From: an uncultured Lachnoanaerobaculum sp.
GTDB taxonomy: Bacteria > Bacillota > Clostridia > Lachnospirales > Lachnospiraceae
Direction: 5' to 3'
DNA length: 5,727 bases
Assembly (NCBI GenBank): GCA_916720285.1
Contig: CAKAQP010000148.1
Coordinates: 1 to 5,727, forward strand
Shown here piece after piece: positions 5,112-5,727 of this stretch. Under the pieces are notes generated by a model that made no database searches, was not told the DNA's origin, and saw only the letters and a program-made list of their open reading frames with translations. Within the stretch, counting starts at the first letter, position 1, and each line of letters starts with the position of its first letter. Position numbers and translations under genes: made by a program.

Positions 5112-5727
5112 ATGAAAGAATTTTTCCCAAGCATTTCACCTATTAAATTTGAAGGAAGTGAGAGCAAGAATCCACTCAGCTTCAAATACTATGATGCTAA
5201 AAGAGTAATAATGGGTAAAACTATGGAGGAACATTTATCATTTGCTATGGCATGGTGGCATAATCTTTGTGCAAGCGGTGTAGATATGTTCGGACAGGGT
5301 ACTGCCGATAAAGGTTTTGGTGAAAATCCGGGAACAATGGAGCATGCAAAAGCTAAGGTTGATGCAGGTATTGAATTCATGCAAAAGCTTGGAATCAAAT
5401 ATTATTGCTTCCATGATACAGATATCGTACCTGAAGATCAGGAAGACATAAATGTTACAAATGCACGTTTGGATGAAATAACAGATTATATTCTTGAAAA
5501 GACAAAGGGAACAGATATTAAATGCCTTTGGGCAACATGCAATATGTTCAGTAATCCAAGATTTATGAATGGTGCAGGAAGCTCAAACAGTGCTGACGTT
5601 TTCTGCTTTGCAGCCGCACAGGCTAAGAAAGGTCTTGAAAATGCTGTAAAGCTTGGAGCAAAGGGATTTGTATTCTGGGGCGGACGTGAAGGATATGAGA
5701 CTCTTTTAAATACAGATATGAAACTTG
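5112..5727 (+). CDS. xylA: Xylose isomerase, N-terminal 205 residues (3' end outside window)
   Basis: This is the cytoplasmic metal-dependent enzyme that converts D-xylose to D-xylulose, the first step of bacterial xylose use before xylulokinase. The frame is open from ATG 5112 to the end of the window. AAAGGAG (5097-5103) lies 8 bases upstream of the start. The product starts MKEFFPSISPIKFEG and has AMAWWHNLCASGVDMFG (about 46-62), FHDTD with catalytic His101 and Asp104 at the same numbers as in E. coli XylA, MFSNPRFMNGAGSSNSADV (about 150-168) and FWGGREGYETLLNTD (about 188-202). This is the long class II form of about 440 residues. The metal ligands and the EPKP signature lie beyond the window. 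No frameshift is seen. It is probably regulated by the divergent AraC-type gene. Confidence 0.97.
   Translation, partial: MKEFFPSISPIKFEGSESKNPLSFKYYDAKRVIMGKTMEEHLSFAMAWWHNLCASGVDMFGQGTADKGFGENPGTMEHAKAKVDAGIEFMQKLGIKYYCFHDTDIVPEDQEDINVTNARLDEITDYILEKTKGTDIKCLWATCNMFSNPRFMNGAGSSNSADVFCFAAAQAKKGLENAVKLGAKGFVFWGGREGYETLLNTDMKL

Overview
The window is a sugar-uptake and sugar-catabolism locus from a low-GC Firmicute, most likely a member of the Lachnospiraceae. This is inferred from the AT-rich codon use with AGA as the main arginine codon, strong AGGAGG-type ribosome binding sites, and close resemblance of the Mgl proteins and xylose isomerase to clostridial and Lachnospiraceae forms as remembered. 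No database search was possible. Both ends of the window cut through genes.

Left part (1-3056, + strand): an mglBAC-type ABC importer operon. It holds the last 158 codons of a galactose/glucose-type substrate-binding protein, the complete double-NBD ATPase MglA, and the complete permease MglC. A GC-rich hairpin with a short T-tract lies between mglB and mglA. It probably lets the binding protein be made in excess of the membrane and ATPase parts.

Middle part (3057-3883): a small AT-rich island that does not belong to sugar metabolism. One 41-base imperfect palindrome (3082-3122) appears to be the terminator of the mgl operon. It also carries a near-consensus promoter, whose -10 box lies in the hairpin loop, and the ribosome binding site of the next gene. 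That promoter would drive a 51-codon TTG-start gene, which looks like a Phd/YefM antitoxin that kept its first residues and its toxin-binding C-terminus but lost its DNA-binding middle. It would also drive an unrecognised 162-codon gene that may be immunity-like. No toxin gene is visible. The island ends in a hairpin that can terminate transcription from both sides.

Right part (3884-5727): an AraC-family regulator on the - strand, a 280-base divergent control region with candidate promoters and repeats, and the first 205 codons of xylose isomerase xylA on the + strand, running off the end. The layout suggests that the AraC protein senses a sugar and controls xylA. The neighbouring Mgl transporter may bring in xylose as well as, or instead of, hexoses; one altered sugar-contact position in the binding protein fits that idea.
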